A stretch of 19,417 bases of DNA from contig DHQM01000117.1 of NCBI GenBank assembly GCA_002408105.1, positions 1 to 19,417 of the forward strand, in the 5' to 3' direction. Shown here in pieces: positions 15,748 to 19,417 of the stretch. A program made the position numbers and the translations under genes. The DNA comes from Gammaproteobacteria bacterium UBA5338 (GTDB lineage Bacteria; Pseudomonadota; Gammaproteobacteria; Pseudomonadales; UBA5862). Positions within the stretch are counted from its first letter, which is position 1; the number at the start of each line of letters is the position of its first letter. Under the pieces are notes generated by a model, which saw only the letters and a list, made by a program, of their open reading frames with translations, was not told the origin of the DNA and did not search any database.

Positions 15748-16629
15748 ATGTCCGAGCGTTCAGATTGGTTTATTGAAAAGTCCGCCAACGACGGCACCGC
15801 AATCGGGGTGCGGGTGACAGCCAAACTCCACAGTGAGCAAAGCGAATTTCAGCGGATTGAGGTGTTCGAATCCTCGAACTGCGGCCGTGTCATGGTGATC
15901 GACAACTGCTTTATGCTGTCGGACCTCGACCACTTCATTTACCACGAAGTCATCACCCACAGCGCCCTGCTCGCCCACCCCAACCCACAGCAGGTGGCCA
16001 TCATTGGCGGCGGCGACTGCGGCACACTGAGCGAAGTGCTTAAACACCGGTGCGTGACCGATGCCTGGTTGGTCGAAATCGACGAACGGGTGACGCGGGT
16101 CGCAGAGGCCCAGTTTCCCGCGCTCTGCGCGCGCAACCAAGACCCCCGTGCGCGCTTCGAGTTCACCGATGGGATCGCCTGGATCTCCGACCAGCCAGAG
16201 AACAGCCTGGACGTCTTGATCGTGGATTCAACCGACCCTGTGGGCCCGGCGGCAGGGCTTTTTCACCTCGACTTCTACCGCGCCTGTCGGCGGGCACTGC
16301 GAGACGATGGCGTCTTGATCGAACAAAGCGGTTCGCCGCTGCTCCATGCAGCCAGCATGCAAGGCCCGATGCACAGAGACCTTGAGCATGCGGGCTTTGC
16401 CAACCGCCGTACGCTGGGCTTTCCGTTGTCCATTTACCCGTCCGGCTGGTGGAGCGTCACCTTGGCCAGCAACAGCCCACTCGACCTGCGCCAGGAACGG
16501 TGGAACAGCGAACGCCTTGAAACCCTGTACCTCACCCCTCAGGTCGCAGCAGCGACAGCCCAATTGCCGCCATTTGTCCAGGCGGCAATCGAGCGCGGCA
16601 AAGCATCCAGCGCCACCCCAGGACACTGA
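15748..16629 (+). CDS. speE: Spermidine synthase (polyamine aminopropyltransferase)
   Basis: SpeE transfers an aminopropyl group from decarboxylated S-adenosylmethionine to putrescine. The 293-residue product shows the N-terminal strand domain (EFQRIEVFESSNCGRVMVIDN), YHEVITH with Y65 and H66, the cofactor loop IIGGGDCGTLSEVLKH (85-100), VEIDERV with E110 at the cofactor, and DSTDPVGPA with the catalytic aspartates D160 and D163. In most homologues I recall the loop reads GGGDGGT; here C91 replaces the glycine. The start has GGAG five nt upstream. It converges with the DUF4124 gene, with 12 bp between stop codons. A speD gene for the aminopropyl donor is not in the window. Confidence 0.95.
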   Translation: MSERSDWFIEKSANDGTAIGVRVTAKLHSEQSEFQRIEVFESSNCGRVMVIDNCFMLSDLDHFIYHEVITHSALLAHPNPQQVAIIGGGDCGTLSEVLKHRCVTDAWLVEIDERVTRVAEAQFPALCARNQDPRARFEFTDGIAWISDQPENSLDVLIVDSTDPVGPAAGLFHLDFYRACRRALRDDGVLIEQSGSPLLHAASMQGPMHRDLEHAGFANRRTLGFPLSIYPSGWWSVTLASNSPLDLRQERWNSERLETLYLTPQVAAATAQLPPFVQAAIERGKASSATPGH

Positions 16630-16641
16630 GCCAGGGGCCAC

Positions 16642-17151
16642 TCAGGATTCGCAGCGCTCCGCAACGGCCTGGCGCCAGGCAGACACGAGTTGGTCGCGCT
16701 CGGCGCGGCTGAGGTATACGCCGGGCGTGGCGCTTTCGACCCGGTGGACGTTGGAGTAGGTGTGCACATGGGCCCGTGCGCGGTCGCAGCTGCGCTGGCG
16801 CGCCTGGGCTTGCAGCTGCGCCTGCTCCAGTTGGCGGGATTCAATCTGCCGCTCTGCGGCGCGGGCGGCCACAAAGCGAGCCGCCGCTGCGTGTTGGGTC
16901 TTAGCCTGGGCGACGGTCTGAGCGGTGGGCGAAAGCATGGACTGGGCCAACGGCTGGTCTTGATTTCGATCGCTGAAGCTCACCCGCCCCGCGGCGTCGA
17001 CTGACCGGTAGATCGAGTCGGCAGGGGCCGCGCTCCCGAGCAGCACCAATAAGCAGGCCACTGCAGCTCGTGCCAGCCCCGCAGCCACCCAAGGCGAAAG
17101 GCGCAACGCCCGAGTCGCAACAATCCACTGACCGCATCCACCGATGTCCAT
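16642..17151 (-). CDS. Exported DUF4124-domain protein of unknown function
   Basis: The 169-residue product has a hydrophobic export segment at about 21-43 (WVAAGLARAAVACLLVLLGS) preceded by arginines, with likely cleavage near APA-DS. Directly after it comes SIYRSVDAAGRVSFSD (46-61), the short strand pattern typical of DUF4124. The middle (about 75-125) is an Ala/Gln/Arg-rich probable coiled coil. The C-terminus (YSNVHRVES...VYLSRAERDQLVSAWRQAVAERC) resembles the tail seen in other DUF4124 proteins. Two cysteines (122 and 167) could form a disulfide. The function is unknown. The first ATG is used although its ribosome site is weak; a start nearer the signal peptide at a GTG or TTG is possible. 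Confidence 0.72.
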   Translation of the reverse strand: MDIGGCGQWIVATRALRLSPWVAAGLARAAVACLLVLLGSAAPADSIYRSVDAAGRVSFSDRNQDQPLAQSMLSPTAQTVAQAKTQHAAAARFVAARAAERQIESRQLEQAQLQAQARQRSCDRARAHVHTYSNVHRVESATPGVYLSRAERDQLVSAWRQAVAERCES

Positions 17152-17212
17152 GCCTAAAAGCTAGGCGAGCGGACAACCCTCAAAACAACTGCTGGCAACC
17201 TCTGTGACCGGG

Positions 17213-17226
17213 CGCACATTTGTGCG
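17213..17226. repeat. Short inverted repeat upstream of the DUF4124 gene
   Basis: CGCACATTTGTGCG is a 6-bp perfect inverted repeat around a TT centre. It lies between the T-run of the amtB terminator and the DUF4124 start, about 60 bp from that start. It could be an operator or an extension of terminator structure. Confidence 0.35.
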
Positions 17227-17229
17227 TGC

Positions 17230-17256
17230 AAAAAAAAGGGGCGCCGAAGCGCCCCT
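17230..17256 (-). terminator. Intrinsic terminator of the glnK-amtB transcript
   Basis: On the minus strand GGGGCGC-TTCG-GCGCCCC (17238-17255) forms a 7-bp GC stem, extendable by one A-T pair, with a stable TTCG tetraloop. It is followed at once by eight T residues. It starts about 20 nt after the amtB stop. Confidence 0.93.
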
Positions 17257-17274
17257 GAACCTCTGACCCCTGTA

Positions 17275-18525
17275 TCAGGTGGTCTTGGTGAACTCTGGAT
17301 AGGCTTCCATTCCACACTCCGACAGGTCCACACCGTTGGCCTCGTCTTCCTCATCAACCCGAAGGCCCATGACCGCCTTGATGATGCCCCAGGTGATGGC
17401 ACTGGCGATGAACACCCACAGGAAGATGGCAACGATGCCGTACAGCTGCGCACCCAATCCGGCATCGGAGTTGGTGATCGGCACGGCCAACAGGCCCCAG
17501 ATCCCCACCACACCGTGCACCGAAATCGCCCCGACCGGGTCATCGACCTTGAGCTTGTCGAGGGTGATGACCGAGAACACCACCAGGATGCCGCCGACCA
17601 CCCCGATGAGGGTCGCGGAGAAACCCGTGGGGGTGAGCGGCTCAGCGGTGATGGCAACCAAACCGGCCAACGCGCCGTTCAGCGCCATGGTCAGGTCGGC
17701 CTTGCCAAAGAGCACCCGAGCGGTGATCAAGGCGGCCAACAAGCCGCCGGCAGCAGCCGCGTTGGTGTTCAGGAAGATCTGAGCGACTGCATTGGCCTCA
17801 TCGACATTCGAGACCTTGAGTTCAGAGCCTCCGTTGAAGCCAAACCAGCCGAACCACAGCACCCACATGCCCATTGCTGCCAGCGGCAAGTTCGCACCGG
17901 GAATGGCATTCACTTCACCATTGGGGCCGTACTTCCCCTTCCGTGGACCCAGGAACAGCACCCCAGCCAATGCCGCTGCGGCCCCGGCCATGTGCACGAT
18001 GCCTGATCCCGCAAAGTCATTGAAACCGGCTGCGTCCAAGAAACCACCACCCCATTTCCAGTATCCTTCAACCGGATAGATGAAGCCGGTCATGACGACC
18101 GCAAACACCAGGAAGGAGAACAGCTTCATGCGCTCAGCCACTGCACCTGAGACAATCGACATCGCCGTGGCAACAAACACCACCTGGAAGAAAAAGTCCG
18201 ACCGGGCCGAATAGTAGGGTGCGTCGTCGCCACCTGCGATCACCGCCTCCACGGCGTTTTCTTCGCCAATGCCGAAGCCGAAGCCGGGAATGAACCCACC
18301 CTCGCTGCCGGTCATGTACATGATGGCGTAGCCGCACACCAGGTACATGACGCAGGCAATGGCATAGAGCGATACGTTTTTGGTGAGAATTTCAGTCGTG
18401 TTCTTGGCCCGCACCAACCCTGCTTCAAGCATGGTGAAGCCCGCAGCCATGAACATCACCAGTACGCCTGACATCAAAAAGTAGAAGGTGTCGAGCGCAT
18501 AGTTCGTTTGCAAAAGATCTTCCAT
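17275..18525 (-). CDS. amtB: Ammonium transporter AmtB
   Basis: AmtB is a trimeric inner-membrane channel for ammonium/ammonia, regulated by GlnK docking. The 416-residue product has about 11 hydrophobic helices. The twin pore histidines are H178 (SGIVHMAGA) and H337 (ISVHGVVGIWG). Other family marks are MLEAGLVRAKN (32-42), WVLWFGWFGFNGGS (221-234) and the cytoplasmic tail RVDEEDEANGVDLSECGMEAYPEF. GGAGGG lies 6 nt before the ATG. It is 64 bp downstream of glnK, with a perfect hairpin in between, and ends at a strong terminator. Confidence 0.97.
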   Translation of the reverse strand: MEDLLQTNYALDTFYFLMSGVLVMFMAAGFTMLEAGLVRAKNTTEILTKNVSLYAIACVMYLVCGYAIMYMTGSEGGFIPGFGFGIGEENAVEAVIAGGDDAPYYSARSDFFFQVVFVATAMSIVSGAVAERMKLFSFLVFAVVMTGFIYPVEGYWKWGGGFLDAAGFNDFAGSGIVHMAGAAAALAGVLFLGPRKGKYGPNGEVNAIPGANLPLAAMGMWVLWFGWFGFNGGSELKVSNVDEANAVAQIFLNTNAAAAGGLLAALITARVLFGKADLTMALNGALAGLVAITAEPLTPTGFSATLIGVVGGILVVFSVITLDKLKVDDPVGAISVHGVVGIWGLLAVPITNSDAGLGAQLYGIVAIFLWVFIASAITWGIIKAVMGLRVDEEDEANGVDLSECGMEAYPEFTKTT

Positions 18526-18545
18526 CAGAAGCCCTCCAACAAGCT

Positions 18546-18562
18546 CTGAGGCGCTGCCTCAG
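18546..18562 (-). repeat. Hairpin between glnK and amtB
   Basis: CTGAGGC-GCT-GCCTCAG is a perfect 7-bp stem with a 3-nt loop, about 20 nt before the amtB ATG. There is no T-run. It may be an mRNA processing or stability element setting the glnK to amtB ratio. Confidence 0.5.
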
Positions 18563-18589
18563 GCGGATCGTTGTGTTCGTATGTTCGAA

Positions 18590-19003
<414 letters not shown>

Positions 19004-19417
19004 TTAGAGGTCGATGGGTACGCTGTACGAAGCAACGAACAAAGTGTCCCCGTCGAGGCTCTCATCATCCGGCTTGTCGACGACGGTGCTGGCGGTGAAG
19101 CTCAGGTTGTCGTTGTAGGCGTAGGTCAGGTCCAAGTGCACGTATTCGCCATCGCTGTCATCTGGGCTCGCGAAGCCAACCAGTGCGCTGAACTGGTCGT
19201 AGCCACCGCTCAGGGTGTAGTAGGTATACCCCGTATCGCCCGCGATGTTGTCGTAGTAGCTGAACGCGAAGTCCATGTACGACAGGGTGAGGATCACTTC
19301 GGTCAGGTCGCCGAACGAATCGTTCTCGGCATCCGATGGGTAGATGTAATTCCAGACGCTGACGTCGACGCCGAAGTCCTCGAAGGTCCCACTCCAGCCG
19401 GCAAAGAGGTCATACTC
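19004..19417 (-). CDS. TorF-type putative outer-membrane porin (5' end beyond window)
   Basis: The C-terminal 137 residues are present and the frame stays open to the window edge, so the gene is partial. The sequence is an alternating, aromatic-rich beta-strand pattern: EYDLFAGWSGTFEDFGVDVS, then DLTEVILTLSYMDFAFSYY, then YTYYTLSGGYD, then YVHLDLTYAYNDNLSFTAS, with the end LFVASYSVPIDL. This fits the TorF (TIGR02001, Gcw_chp) family of predicted 8- to 12-strand outer-membrane proteins. These are often found just upstream of glnK-amtB, as here, and are presumed to help nitrogen-compound uptake. The function is not established. It is probably transcribed with glnK, 75 bp downstream. Confidence 0.82.
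   Translation of the reverse strand, partial: EYDLFAGWSGTFEDFGVDVSVWNYIYPSDAENDSFGDLTEVILTLSYMDFAFSYYDNIAGDTGYTYYTLSGGYDQFSALVGFASPDDSDGEYVHLDLTYAYNDNLSFTASTVVDKPDDESLDGDTLFVASYSVPIDL

Overview
This window looks like core chromosome of a GC-rich (roughly 60-65% by eye) gammaproteobacterium. The FtsH, YhbY, GreA, CarAB and AmtB/GlnK sequences are closest in my memory to the Pseudomonas/Oceanospirillales branch. The gene order (carA-carB-greA, yhbY divergent from rlmE-ftsH, then folP-glmM-tpiA-secG-tRNA-Leu) is the arrangement I recall from Pseudomonas. I see no insertion sequence, phage gene, CRISPR array or toxin-antitoxin pair, and no obviously new multi-gene system. What repays a second look is mainly regulatory and small-gene detail.

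Layout. (1) Positions 1-5640, minus strand: the 5' part of a tRNA-Leu, then (against the numbering) secG, tpiA, glmM, folP and ftsH. Overlaps at tpiA/secG (19 nt) and folP/glmM (11 nt) mark a tight operon. A hairpin with a T-rich tail separates ftsH from folP. (2) 5638-6665: rlmE (minus, GTG start) diverges from yhbY (plus). (3) 6688-11568, minus: carA-carB-greA, with carB and greA overlapping by 8 nt and carA probably starting at a TTG behind a strong ribosome binding site. (4) 11569-12804: a divergent control region and a plus-strand porin. Three 11-bp direct repeats upstream of the porin resemble a Pho box. (5) 12881-15634, minus: speA-yjbQ, then a separately promoted small acidic gene that resembles sutA. 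(6) 15748-16629, plus: speE, divergent from speA. (7) 16642-17151, minus: an exported DUF4124-type protein. (8) 17230-19417, minus: an outer-membrane TorF-type protein (cut by the window edge), glnK and amtB, closed by a textbook terminator.

How the genes work together. secG, ftsH and rlmE serve membrane protein export and quality control and ribosome maturation. tpiA, glmM and folP feed glycolysis, cell-wall precursor and folate synthesis. carAB makes carbamoyl phosphate for arginine and pyrimidines; greA rescues stalled RNA polymerase. speA and speE form an arginine-to-polyamine route, but the agmatine-processing and AdoMet decarboxylase steps are not encoded here. TorF-glnK-amtB is a nitrogen-acquisition module. 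The porin may be a phosphate-starvation gene if the Pho box is real. sutA-yjbQ and amtB-glnK are, as I recall, close neighbours in Pseudomonas; here speE, speA and the DUF4124 gene lie between them.
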